Source: Prevotella sp. oral taxon 299 str. F0039
Lineage (GTDB): Bacteria > Bacteroidota > Bacteroidia > Bacteroidales > Bacteroidaceae
Length of the DNA stretch: 64,000 nucleotides
Direction of reading: 5' to 3'
Assembly (NCBI RefSeq): GCF_000163055.2
Contig: NC_022111.1
Span: forward strand, 620,001-684,000
Part shown: positions 8,775 to 17,442 of the stretch, piece by piece
Layout: the number at the start of each line of letters is the position of its first letter
How positions within the stretch are numbered: position 1 is the stretch's first letter
Position numbers and translations under genes: made by a program
The notes under the pieces: generated by a model
What the model was told of the DNA's origin: nothing
The model's input: only the letters and a program-made list of their open reading frames with translations
Databases searched by the model: none

Positions 8775-9335
8775 ATGTTTTCAAAAATATTTCGTTCGGA
8801 ACAAGAAAATAAAGACGAAGAGAATAATTCTTTGGCTTATACAACCGATGAATTAGTAGAGAGAATAGAGGCTTTAGAAACAAAAATAGCATCTTTAGAG
8901 GCTTTATTAGCTGATTATGAAGAACTAAAAGTCACAATAACTCAACTTCAAAAGGCTCAAGAAAAGCCTGCAAACTCTGCTTTAAATAGCGAACATACAA
9001 TAGCAAAAGCTCCTCAAAAAGTAGGCAAGTTATACCTCGAAGCACCACTTCAAGATGGTTCTTTTAGTACTTTCTCTAAAGAAGAGCATGTGGGGAAAAG
9101 TTTATATGTATTAGAAACACAGGATAGTAAAACTGGAACTTTCCGTGTTTTAGAATCGAACGATGCTCTTGCAACATTGCTAATCAGTACTTCGCAGCTT
9201 GTAAAGCCAGTGTGTAAGTTGGTAGATTCGAAGGTAAGAATGCCTCAACGAATTATAAATGTTGAAGAAGGACAAGCCATTTTTGTTGACAATGTGTGGA
9301 AAACAACTCAAAAAGCAGTTGTAAGACTAGAGTAA
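8775..9335 (+). CDS. Coiled-coil protein of the tubulin/actin operon
   Basis: 186 residues. Residues about 22-68 form a strongly predicted coiled coil (ELVERIEALETKIASLEALL). A linker follows, then a C-terminal beta-rich domain from about residue 88 (GKLYLEAPLQDGSFSTF) to the end. There is no signal peptide or membrane segment, so it should be cytoplasmic. The coiled coil next to an Hsp70-like gene recalls nucleotide-exchange or adaptor proteins such as GrpE, but I see no GrpE signature. I would call it an adaptor or oligomerisation subunit by inference only. The family is not recognised. Confidence 0.6.
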   Translation: MFSKIFRSEQENKDEENNSLAYTTDELVERIEALETKIASLEALLADYEELKVTITQLQKAQEKPANSALNSEHTIAKAPQKVGKLYLEAPLQDGSFSTFSKEEHVGKSLYVLETQDSKTGTFRVLESNDALATLLISTSQLVKPVCKLVDSKVRMPQRIINVEEGQAIFVDNVWKTTQKAVVRLE

Positions 9336-9361
9336 TTGCTGGATAAACGACAGACGTGTAG

Positions 9362-10204
9362 ATGGAAATAGAAGTAAAATGTCCTAAATGTAGATTCCGA
9401 TTTGATACCGAAGTACATCGTGGAGTAACAGAAATAACAACTGCTTGTCCTCGATGTGGATTTCCTTTTAGTCATGTTCTCAATGATGAGGTGATAGAAG
9501 AAGTACTTTCTCAGCCCGAAGAGGTAAAGGAATTGGTTTCAAACGTCGTATCAACTGTAAATCAAGGATATACAAAGGAGAATGTAAAAGTAGTGCAAAA
9601 GTGCGATGAAAGCAATGCTATTGTATCTCAAAAACAATCAGTTTACACTCCAAAAGCACCTCAATTACGACCCAATAGCATTGAAAGTTTACCAAATAAC
9701 TATGCTACTAGACCTTTAAATGAGAAAGATGGTAAAGGAAAAGTGATAGGTGTTGTAGCCTTTGTACTTGTTTTAATGCTTGGCGTTTTATATCTATTTA
9801 AAGGCTTTATATTTGGAGAAAACACCAATCAGTTTACAGAAGCCTCGAAATATGTAAATGATTTGCAATACGATTCACTCAAGGTGGTGAATGATAAAGC
9901 ATATTCCTTGGTTGCAGACACTGTGGGCTTTGAAGGCATAAAACCCCAGAAATCACCTTCTTGGATTCAAGGAACATGGCGAGCAACAACAGATTATGGT
10001 TTGATTGTATTGAAAATTAAAGATAATACCATTATAGAAAGTATCGAAGATCTAAGTTCTGAGGGCACATTCTTTTATAATGATGGTGTTTTATATTGTA
10101 CTTTCCCAGAGAAAACAAAGATGCGTTATTATCTAGATGCAGATAATTTAGTTATCAAGCTCGATGGGTTTAATACGTTTACAAAGCAAAATAGATGTAA
10201 GTAG
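9362..10204 (+). CDS. Zinc-ribbon, single-pass membrane protein of the tubulin/actin operon
   Basis: 280 residues. The N-terminus carries a zinc ribbon with C7-x2-C10 and C29-x2-C32, similar to the MJ0042-type ribbon. A low-complexity linker leads to one membrane span at about 125-147. The C-terminal part (about 198-280) starts with SWIQGTWRATTDYG and looks like a small beta-barrel or lipocalin-like fold, probably on the periplasmic side. It is the last gene of the six-gene set; the next gene, a MATE pump, begins 45 nt later with no terminator in between. The ribbon-TM-extracytoplasmic layout resembles that of the protein at 15496-16644. Function unknown. Confidence 0.6.
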   Translation: MEIEVKCPKCRFRFDTEVHRGVTEITTACPRCGFPFSHVLNDEVIEEVLSQPEEVKELVSNVVSTVNQGYTKENVKVVQKCDESNAIVSQKQSVYTPKAPQLRPNSIESLPNNYATRPLNEKDGKGKVIGVVAFVLVLMLGVLYLFKGFIFGENTNQFTEASKYVNDLQYDSLKVVNDKAYSLVADTVGFEGIKPQKSPSWIQGTWRATTDYGLIVLKIKDNTIIESIEDLSSEGTFFYNDGVLYCTFPEKTKMRYYLDADNLVIKLDGFNTFTKQNRCK

Positions 10205-10249
10205 AATGTCTTTTGAACTTTAAATATTGATGTTTTCTTTTGAAAAGAT

Positions 10250-11548
10250 ATGAATATTCGAAATCAACAAATATTAAATCTTGCCATACCTTCGATTATT
10301 TCCAATATAACCGTTCCACTTTTAGGTCTTGTAGACCTTGCTATTGTTGGACATCTTAATAACATAGCCTTGATAGGAGCGGTGGCTGTAGCAACAACAA
10401 TCTTTAATGTTCAATATTGGTTGTTAGGCTTTTTGCGAATGGGAACAAGCGGTTTAACCTCACAAGCATTGGGAAAAAGAGACTTTCAAGAAGTGTTAAA
10501 AGTGCTTTTGAGAGCTTTTTTTATTGCAACCTCTATCTCGTTGCTATTAATAGCAATGCAACAGGGTATTTTGTGGGGTGCTTTGAAGATGATGAAACCA
10601 TCGAATAGTGTTACAACCTTTGTAGAAGTCTATTTCAATATTTGTATTTGGGGAGCACCAGCAACGCTCGGTCACTATGTATTAAATGGTTGGTTTGTAG
10701 GTGTTCAAAATACAAAAATCCCCATGTTTGTAGCCATTTTCCAGAATATAGTTAATATTTTGGCAAGTCTTTTGTTTGTCTTTGTATTTAAAATGAGTAT
10801 TGCAGGAGTGGCTCTTGGAACGCTAATATCTCAATGGTTGTCGTTCTTTGTGTCAGTAGGTTTGCTCTTTTTGAACTATTCTAAATTAAGAAAATACCTC
10901 TCTTTCCATAATTTATGGAATAAAGAAGAACTTAAACGCTTCTTTAATGTTAATAGAGACATCTTCTTGCGCACCCTTTTCTTGGTGCTTGTAAACCTCT
11001 TTTTTGTAGCAAGAGGAACCCGACAGGGCGATTTAATATTATCTGCTAATACCTTATTAATGACCTTCTACACCATATTCTCCTATATTTCAGATGGTTT
11101 TGCCTATGCAGGCGAAGCTTTAAGCGGTAGATATTATGGGGCAAAGAACATAAAGGTGTTCAATGAAATATATAGCAGTTTGTTTAAATGGGGAATTGGT
11201 TTAGCACTTATTTTCACCTTGTTATATCTCGTTTTAGGACTTCCTTTCTTGTCGATCATCACCAATGAACAGCAAGTTGTGTTGGTTGCGGAAGGTTATA
11301 TGATATGGGCTGCAATGATTCCAATTGTTGGTATTGCAGCATTTGTATACGATGGCATCTTTATAGGCATAACAGAAACACGAGGAATGCTTATATCTTC
11401 GTTTGTGTCAGCATGCCTTTTCTTTGTCGTATCCATATCAACCGCAACCATATTAGGCAATCATGGCTTATGGCTTGCTATGCTTGTGTTTCTAGGTATG
11501 CGTGGTTTGGTTCAAGGAATTATAATGAATAAAAAAATAAAAACATAA
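10250..11548 (+). CDS. MATE family efflux transporter, DinF-like
   Basis: 432 residues with about twelve hydrophobic segments and the opening IPSIISNITVPLLGLVDLAIVGH, which is characteristic of the DinF branch of MATE cation-coupled drug/sodium antiporters. It should sit in the inner membrane and export cationic or oxidised compounds; the actual substrate cannot be read from sequence. The stop codon overlaps the start of rmuC as TAATG at 11546-11550, so translation of the two is probably coupled. The DinF-rmuC pairing is plausible in a DNA-damage context, but I see no LexA-type operator. Confidence 0.85.
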   Translation: MNIRNQQILNLAIPSIISNITVPLLGLVDLAIVGHLNNIALIGAVAVATTIFNVQYWLLGFLRMGTSGLTSQALGKRDFQEVLKVLLRAFFIATSISLLLIAMQQGILWGALKMMKPSNSVTTFVEVYFNICIWGAPATLGHYVLNGWFVGVQNTKIPMFVAIFQNIVNILASLLFVFVFKMSIAGVALGTLISQWLSFFVSVGLLFLNYSKLRKYLSFHNLWNKEELKRFFNVNRDIFLRTLFLVLVNLFFVARGTRQGDLILSANTLLMTFYTIFSYISDGFAYAGEALSGRYYGAKNIKVFNEIYSSLFKWGIGLALIFTLLYLVLGLPFLSIITNEQQVVLVAEGYMIWAAMIPIVGIAAFVYDGIFIGITETRGMLISSFVSACLFFVVSISTATILGNHGLWLAMLVFLGMRGLVQGIIMNKKIKT

Positions 11549-12921
11549 TGGAAATAGTATATATATTAGTGGGTTTGTGCGTGGGAGCAGTCGTTATGCA
11601 CTTTTATAATTTGGTGAAAGTGAAAGATATGCAAAGCGGTGAATTGCTTTTGAAGCAGACTTGCGAACAAACAAAATTGCAATTAGTGGAGAAAGAACAT
11701 GAGCTGAGAGAACTAAGTGCAAGTAGGGAGCAACTAAATGATGAATTGGTGGCTACTAAGGTGGATTTAGAACGTGCATTAACACAACTCACTTCAGAGC
11801 GAAATCAAAATTCTAAAGAGGCATTATTGCGTCAAGAGCAATTTGAAGAGCAGATAAAAACGTTGAAGGAGCAGTTCTCTAACTTGGCAACCAAAGTGTT
11901 AGAGTCGACAGGAGAGAAGTTAAAAGCCACCAATAATGAGGCTTTAGAGTTGATTACAAAGCCTCTTCAGCAGAATATTAACCAGCTTCAACAAGCAATA
12001 AAGCACACCAATACAGAAACAGCTCGCTCAACTTCGGCATTATCAGAGCAACTTAAAGCTATGGCTTTGCATACGCTAAAGATAGATGAAACGGCAAATC
12101 GCCTTACAAATGTGATTAAAGGTGGAAATAAAGAACAAGGAAAGTGGGGCGAAAGAATGTTAATTGATATTCTTGAGTCGCAAGGTTTGCAACGAGGTGT
12201 TGATTATGATCTTCAACAAATCATTACAGATAGAAAAGGAAATGCCATTCTTAATGAAGATAGCGGAAAGAAAATGATTCCAGATGTCATTCTTCATTAT
12301 CCTAATAACGAAGATATCATTATCGATTCTAAAATGTCTATCGAAGCATATTATAACTATATGAATGCTGAAACCGATGTTGCTAAGACACAATATGCAG
12401 CAGATTTGGTTAGAAGTATTCGCAATCAGGCAAACGATTTGGCAAAGAAAGATTATAGTAGATACATTGCAAAGAATAGAACAGCTGTAGACTTTGTTAT
12501 TATGTTTGTACCTAACGAAGGGGCATTACAGCTTGCTTTGGCAAAAGAACCAAAACTATGGGGTGAGGCTTTCGATAAACAAGTGTTTATAACAAGTCAA
12601 CAAAACCTATTAGCCGTGTTGAAAATGATTCAAATGTCATGGCGACAATTCCATCAAACCGAAAACCAAAAGAGAGTGTTTGCATTGGCAGAAGAATTAT
12701 TGAAGCGTGTAGGTGATTTTATAAAGCGATTTGACAAGGTGGGAACAGCAATAGATAACCTTAAAGGAAGCTATGATGAAGCCTATAAAAAGGCTTATAC
12801 AGGTAGACAAAGTGTTGTTCAAAAAGCAAATGAAATAAAAGAACTTGGAGTTAAAGAGTCGTCTCTTTCTCCTTTAAAAGAAACAGAAAACCAATTATTT
12901 AACGACGATGGAAAAGAATAA
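11548..12921 (+). CDS. rmuC: RmuC family DNA recombination protein
   Basis: 457 residues. An N-terminal membrane segment (3-20) is followed by a long coiled coil (about 28-110), and then the RmuC core with KWGERMLIDILESQGL and later VIMFVPNEGALQLAL. RmuC proteins limit recombination at inverted repeats and contain a nuclease-like fold. The gene starts inside the stop codon of the MATE gene and overlaps the phosphatase gene at its 3' end by 14 nt. Length and architecture match the family. Confidence 0.88.
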   Translation: MEIVYILVGLCVGAVVMHFYNLVKVKDMQSGELLLKQTCEQTKLQLVEKEHELRELSASREQLNDELVATKVDLERALTQLTSERNQNSKEALLRQEQFEEQIKTLKEQFSNLATKVLESTGEKLKATNNEALELITKPLQQNINQLQQAIKHTNTETARSTSALSEQLKAMALHTLKIDETANRLTNVIKGGNKEQGKWGERMLIDILESQGLQRGVDYDLQQIITDRKGNAILNEDSGKKMIPDVILHYPNNEDIIIDSKMSIEAYYNYMNAETDVAKTQYAADLVRSIRNQANDLAKKDYSRYIAKNRTAVDFVIMFVPNEGALQLALAKEPKLWGEAFDKQVFITSQQNLLAVLKMIQMSWRQFHQTENQKRVFALAEELLKRVGDFIKRFDKVGTAIDNLKGSYDEAYKKAYTGRQSVVQKANEIKELGVKESSLSPLKETENQLFNDDGKE

Positions 12922-13381
12922 AATACTCTTTGTTTGTTTAGGAAATATATGTAGAAGTCCAGCAGCAGAAGGCGTTATGAAGGCCTTTGTTCAACAAAGT
13001 GGACGAGAGAATGACTTTGAAATAGACTCAGCAGGAATAGGAGGGTGGCATATTGGACAGCTTCCTGATGAGCGAATGAGAAAACGTGGCTTGCTAAGAG
13101 GATATAACTTTAATTCTCATGCACGTCAGTTTCAGATCGAAGACTTTGATAATTTTAATAAAATCCTTATTATGGATCATGAGAATTACAAAGCTTTAAA
13201 GGCAAAAGCACCTAGCGATGAGGCTTTAAGTAAGGTGGAAATGCTGGCTAATTATATGATTTCTCACCCTAATCAAGATATTATTCCCGACCCATATTAT
13301 GGCGGAGTTTCTGACTTTGATTATGCTCTCGACTTAATTGAAGATGCATGTGAGTCGCTATTAAAAAGCTATGATAAATAA
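12908..13381 (+). CDS. Low-molecular-weight protein tyrosine phosphatase
   Basis: 157 residues with the diagnostic P-loop CLGNICRSP at residues 10-18 (C10 nucleophile, R16) and the general-acid loop DPYYGG near residue 127. It removes phosphate from phosphotyrosine; in bacteria such enzymes often act on tyrosine kinases that control polysaccharide export, though no such kinase is nearby. It overlaps rmuC by 14 nt and is the last gene of the run. A hairpin terminator follows at 13516-13551. Arsenate reductases share this fold, but the sequence fits the phosphatase branch. Confidence 0.88.
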   Translation: MEKNKILFVCLGNICRSPAAEGVMKAFVQQSGRENDFEIDSAGIGGWHIGQLPDERMRKRGLLRGYNFNSHARQFQIEDFDNFNKILIMDHENYKALKAKAPSDEALSKVEMLANYMISHPNQDIIPDPYYGGVSDFDYALDLIEDACESLLKSYDK

Positions 13382-13515
13382 AAGAGGTATAGTTTTATAA
13401 AGAGGGTAGACAGCTTTTTTACATGAACTTCTAGGTAGTGTATTAAAAAGTAGTCAGTAATGACAAGTCTACCAAATGCCCATTACACTAAATATTATTA
13501 TATACCTTAAAACTA

Positions 13516-13551
13516 AAAGAGAATATGCGTCTTTCGATACATATTCTCTTT
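13516..13551. terminator. Bidirectional hairpin terminator
   Basis: Perfect 12-bp inverted repeat (13516-13527 with 13540-13551, arm AAAGAGAATATG, 12-nt loop). It lies between the 3' ends of the phosphatase gene and rpsA and so can serve both. A-rich and T-rich ends flank it. Confidence 0.7.
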
Positions 13552-13578
13552 CATTTATATAGAAATTAAGGATACTAA

Positions 13579-15354
13579 TTATTCACCTTTTTCCATTTTA
13601 GCTTTCAATGCAGCAAGAGCATCGATATCACCAAGAGAAGTGCTTGCTGCTACGTTGTTTACTTGAGCAGAATCGTTCTTCTTAGCGTTACTTGTGTGTT
13701 GCTTGCGAGGTTTAGCCTCTTCTTTACCTTCTTCGAAAGTACGACTATGAGAAAGAATAATTCTCTTAGTTTCCTTTACAAATTCGATAACCTTGAAGTC
13801 TAGTTCTTCACCTACTTGAGCTTGTGTGCCATCTTCTTTAACTAGGTGTTTTGGAGTTGCGAAACCTTCTCCACCTTCGTTCAATGTGATAACTGCACCC
13901 TTGTCCATCATATCTGTGATCTTACCCTTGTGCAATGAACCTGGAGTGTAAAGAGTTTCATAAGCATCCCAAGGATTATCTTCAAGTTGTTTGTGACCAA
14001 GGCTTAGTCTGCGGTTTTCTTTATCTATCTCAAGAACAACTACATCGATTTCAGCTCCTACTTGAGTGAATTCAGATGGGTGCTTAACTTTCTTAGTCCA
14101 AGAAAGATCTGAGATGTGGATCAATCCATCAACACCTTCTTCTAGTTCAACGAAGATACCGAAGTTAGTGAAGTTACGAACCTTAGCTGTGTGTTTGCTA
14201 GCAATAGGATATTTAACCTCGATAGTTTCCCATGGATCTTCTTTAAGTTGTTTGATACCTAAAGACATCTTACGTTCTTCACGATCAAGTGTAAGAACAA
14301 CAGCTTCTACTTCGTCACCAACGTGTAAGAATTCTTGAGCAGAGCGTAAGTGTTGGCTCCAAGACATTTCTGAAACATGGATAAGACCTTCTACACCTGG
14401 AGCAATTTCAACGAATGCACCATAGTCTGCGATAACAACTACTTTACCCTTAACATGGTCACCCACCTTAAGTTCTGTGTTAAGAGCATCCCATGGGTGT
14501 GGAGTTAATTGTTTTAGGCCTAGAGCGATGCGTTTCTTTTCATCATCAAAATCAAGAATTACAACGTTAATCTTTTCGTCTAGAGCAACTACTTCGTGTG
14601 GATCACTTACACGACCCCATGAAAGGTCTGTTATATGAATAAGACCATCAACACCACCTAGGTCGATAAATACACCATAAGAAGTGATGTTTTTAACTGT
14701 ACCTTCAAGGATTTGGCCTTTTTCAAGTTTGCTAATAATTTCTTTCTTTTGTGCTTCTAGTTCAGCTTCGATAAGAGCCTTATGAGAAACAACCACGTTA
14801 CGGAACTCTTGGTTGATCTTTACGATCTTGAATTCCATAGTCTTTCCTACGAATACGTCGTAGTCACGAATAGGATGAACGTCGATTTGGCTTCCTGGTA
14901 AGAATGCTTCGATACCGAATACGTCAACAATCATACCACCCTTTGTACGACACTTGATGTAACCTTGTACAATTTCTTCTTTGTCAAGAGCTTCATTAAC
15001 ACGATCCCAGCTCTTATTTAGGCGTGCTTTCTTGTGAGAAAGTTCAAGTTGTCCTTTCTTATCTTCTTGCATCTCTACATATACTTCCACTTTGTCACCT
15101 ACTTTTAGGTCTGGGTTGTATCTGAATTCAGATGCAGGAATAATACCATCACTCTTGTAACCGATGTTAACGATAACTTCTTTCTTGTCTACATGAGTAA
15201 CAGTTCCCTCAACAACTTGGTGTTCTGCAATTTTATTAAGGGTTTCATCATAAGCCTTTACAAGGGCTTCCTTGCTGGCATTATTGCCAGAACCATTTTC
15301 GAATTCTTCCCAATTGAAGTCTTCTAATGGTTGTACGTTCTTTAAGTTTGACAT
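13579..15354 (-). CDS. rpsA: 30S ribosomal protein S1
   Basis: 591 residues with six S1 (OB-fold) repeats at about 45-118, 133-202, 216-290, 302-377, 388-464 and 474-545. The classic phrases GVDGLIHITDLSW, GVEGLIHVSEMSW and GVDGLIHISDLSW mark repeats three to five. S1 recruits mRNA to the 30S subunit; in Bacteroidetes, where Shine-Dalgarno sequences are rare, it is thought to be important for start selection. The tail from about 550 is charged and low in complexity. A -7 element lies about 60 nt upstream on the minus strand. The gene converges with the phosphatase gene across a shared terminator. Confidence 0.95.
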   Translation of the reverse strand: MSNLKNVQPLEDFNWEEFENGSGNNASKEALVKAYDETLNKIAEHQVVEGTVTHVDKKEVIVNIGYKSDGIIPASEFRYNPDLKVGDKVEVYVEMQEDKKGQLELSHKKARLNKSWDRVNEALDKEEIVQGYIKCRTKGGMIVDVFGIEAFLPGSQIDVHPIRDYDVFVGKTMEFKIVKINQEFRNVVVSHKALIEAELEAQKKEIISKLEKGQILEGTVKNITSYGVFIDLGGVDGLIHITDLSWGRVSDPHEVVALDEKINVVILDFDDEKKRIALGLKQLTPHPWDALNTELKVGDHVKGKVVVIADYGAFVEIAPGVEGLIHVSEMSWSQHLRSAQEFLHVGDEVEAVVLTLDREERKMSLGIKQLKEDPWETIEVKYPIASKHTAKVRNFTNFGIFVELEEGVDGLIHISDLSWTKKVKHPSEFTQVGAEIDVVVLEIDKENRRLSLGHKQLEDNPWDAYETLYTPGSLHKGKITDMMDKGAVITLNEGGEGFATPKHLVKEDGTQAQVGEELDFKVIEFVKETKRIILSHSRTFEEGKEEAKPRKQHTSNAKKNDSAQVNNVAASTSLGDIDALAALKAKMEKGE

Positions 15355-15415
15355 AATGTTAATTAAAAATGAATTAATAAAGTTAGACTTTATATTGATT
15401 AAATAAAAATCATTG

Positions 15416-15423
15416 CAAAGTTA
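15416..15423 (-). promoter_or_regulatory. -7 promoter element for rpsA
   Basis: Minus-strand TAACTTTG, matching TAnnTTTG, about 61 nt upstream of the rpsA start. No good -33 element is visible. Confidence 0.5.
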
Positions 15424-15495
15424 CATCATTGTTATTATAATATTGATACGAGTGTATTTACAAATGGTTAGTTTATTCTTTTTTAACTAAAATAG

Positions 15496-16644
15496 CTATT
15501 CTAGGATCTTAATCATATTGAATTCTACGATTTTTCCAGTAGGATCTATTCTCGTTTGTACTCTATATTTATTAGCTTCAGACTGGCCATCCTTTAATTT
15601 AACATCTTGAGCAACATTAAATATTGTTGTATATTCATATTCTTCAAGTCCTATTTCTTTTTTCTTAATTTTAAGATTATTGTCTATACTCCAATAAATT
15701 GATTCTACATTATCTTTATATAGTTTACTCATAAATAAAGCAATATCAGAACGATTGAAATCTGTTTTATTAAGGAACGATGAAATATTGGGACTAATTG
15801 TTTCTTGTACCTTATTTTCGTTACGTTCACTTATGCCTCTAAAAAAGGTTTTTATGGTTCCAGCTACCATTTGGTATTCATCTTGTTGCACCTCTTTAGT
15901 TTTGAGAATTCTAATCTTTTCATTAGCCTCATTGATATAGTTGCCGTCATAGTGATCGCTTATGTAAGTATTATATGCTTCAATTGTGTTCTTTTGAGAG
16001 ACAGCAACAAAGTCTAAAGAGTCGATTTTTTGCAGTGCTTCCTTTTTATGTTTAGGGTTTTCATATTTAGATAAGTATTCTTCAAAGGCTTCTTTGGAAT
16101 TCTGAATAAGTGCATTTGTCCACTCTTTATCTGTGGAAAGTAATATTGAAAGATGTGCATTGATTGAATCTATATGCTCTTGTGGAGCATCTTTCGAATA
16201 AGTATTAAGATAATCCTCAAGTATTCCGATTTCCTTACTATTCATAGCTAGCTCGTAAGCTTCTTTCTCATTCTTCTTTTGTGCATTGCTATATATATAT
16301 AAGAACGTTGCGCAAATAAGAAGTGCGATGATGAATGAAGACAAAATAATAATCTTTTGGGGGTTCTTGTTTTTTTGTGAAACAGACTGTTGAGACTCTA
16401 TTAGAGAGGCAATCTCAATAGTTTGGGAAGGATTTTCTATAGGAGTTGTTCCCTTAACAGGTGTTATTTCTGTCGTATTTTTTTCAGAAGCGCACTTGGG
16501 ACATTCTTCTTTTTCAGTGAGATAAGCATTATTGCATGTAGTGCATATTGTTATTTTACCCTTTATTTCAACACCGCAAGTGGGGCATATTGGGGCTTGG
16601 TCGCTTACAGGAGCATTACATTCTGGACATTTTATTATAGCCAT
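15496..16644 (-). CDS. Double zinc-ribbon, single-pass membrane protein
   Basis: 382 residues. Two zinc ribbons lie in the first 55 residues (CPECNAP...CPTCG and CTTCNNA...CPKCA). A membrane segment occupies about 97-118. A long helical stretch follows, and then a C-terminal domain (about 260-382, starting near VAGTIKTFFRGISERN) that may be NTF2-like. The ribbon-TM-extracytoplasmic layout recalls the Firmicutes TcaA/YvbJ type, but the relation is not certain. It lies 18 nt downstream of the lysozyme gene on the same strand, so co-transcription is likely. Function unknown. Confidence 0.65.
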   Translation of the reverse strand: MAIIKCPECNAPVSDQAPICPTCGVEIKGKITICTTCNNAYLTEKEECPKCASEKNTTEITPVKGTTPIENPSQTIEIASLIESQQSVSQKNKNPQKIIILSSFIIALLICATFLYIYSNAQKKNEKEAYELAMNSKEIGILEDYLNTYSKDAPQEHIDSINAHLSILLSTDKEWTNALIQNSKEAFEEYLSKYENPKHKKEALQKIDSLDFVAVSQKNTIEAYNTYISDHYDGNYINEANEKIRILKTKEVQQDEYQMVAGTIKTFFRGISERNENKVQETISPNISSFLNKTDFNRSDIALFMSKLYKDNVESIYWSIDNNLKIKKKEIGLEEYEYTTIFNVAQDVKLKDGQSEANKYRVQTRIDPTGKIVEFNMIKILE

Positions 16645-16661
16645 AGTTTTCTGATTTTATA

Positions 16662-17363
16662 TTATTGTTTAAAGTGAATAAATCGTATTTCACGCATACC
16701 ATGCGTCCCAAAGAATCTACTTTTATCAACAAAACCATTTATTCCGTTAATTCTTCCTTTACCAGTGTATTGCCACATTGTGATATCTCTACCATCTTTT
16801 AAAACCGGTTCCCGTTGAGTATATTGTGCAATCATCAGCTTATAACCATCAATTTTACCAGACAGATAATTATCATAAAAGTTTGTAAAGGTATAAAGTA
16901 GAGGTTTTTGTTTATATTCTTTTTCGACCATTGATAAGAATTTTAAAAGAGAATCGCAAAATTCTTCTGTTGATAATCCACTTTTTGTTTCTATATCAAT
17001 CATAGGAATAAGGTCTTGATCTTCTGGTCTACATTGAGTCCTGAAGTTTTCTAGCTGTTTTGTTAAGTTTGTTTTAGGTCTAAAAAAGTGGTAAGATCCC
17101 ACTTTTAGTCCATATTTATGAGCTAAGTCGATATTATAAGAATATGTTTTATCTATATTATCACCTCCCTCTGTGGCTTTAAGATACACATAAGCCATCT
17201 TTGTATTTTCTCCAATTGTTTCCCAAAAGACATTTCCTTGATAGTGACTAAGGTCAATACCATGTACATGACAACAAGTATCTTCACAGTTATAAAAATC
17301 GTCTTGGGCAGAAACTGAAATTGAAAAGATGTAAAAAAGAATAAATATAAATATATGTTTCAT
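16662..17363 (-). CDS. GH25 lysozyme-like muramidase, secreted
   Basis: 233 residues from the ATG at 17363. The longer in-frame start at 17456 is rejected because the shorter form begins exactly with a signal peptide (MKHIFIFILFYIFSISVSAQ) and a -7 element (minus-strand TAACTTTG, 17376-17369) lies between the two. The GH25 fold is recognisable: HGIDLSHYQG with the conserved aspartate, YLKATEGG, GSYHFF, and the catalytic DIE in MIDIETKSG. It should cleave the beta-1,4 bond of peptidoglycan in the periplasm. With only 5 nt between the promoter element and the ATG, the transcript may be almost leaderless. Confidence 0.85.
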   Translation of the reverse strand: MKHIFIFILFYIFSISVSAQDDFYNCEDTCCHVHGIDLSHYQGNVFWETIGENTKMAYVYLKATEGGDNIDKTYSYNIDLAHKYGLKVGSYHFFRPKTNLTKQLENFRTQCRPEDQDLIPMIDIETKSGLSTEEFCDSLLKFLSMVEKEYKQKPLLYTFTNFYDNYLSGKIDGYKLMIAQYTQREPVLKDGRDITMWQYTGKGRINGINGFVDKSRFFGTHGMREIRFIHFKQ

Positions 17364-17368
17364 GTTTA

Positions 17369-17376
17369 CAAAGTTA
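17369..17376 (-). promoter_or_regulatory. -7 promoter element for GH25 lysozyme
   Basis: Minus-strand TAACTTTG, matching TAnnTTTG, only 5 nt upstream of the ATG at 17363. This implies a very short or absent 5' leader. Confidence 0.5.
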
Positions 17377-17442
17377 CTAAAACTATAAATTGGAATATTT
17401 TTCCTTGTATTTTTTTTGCATATATTATATTTTGATTTATTC

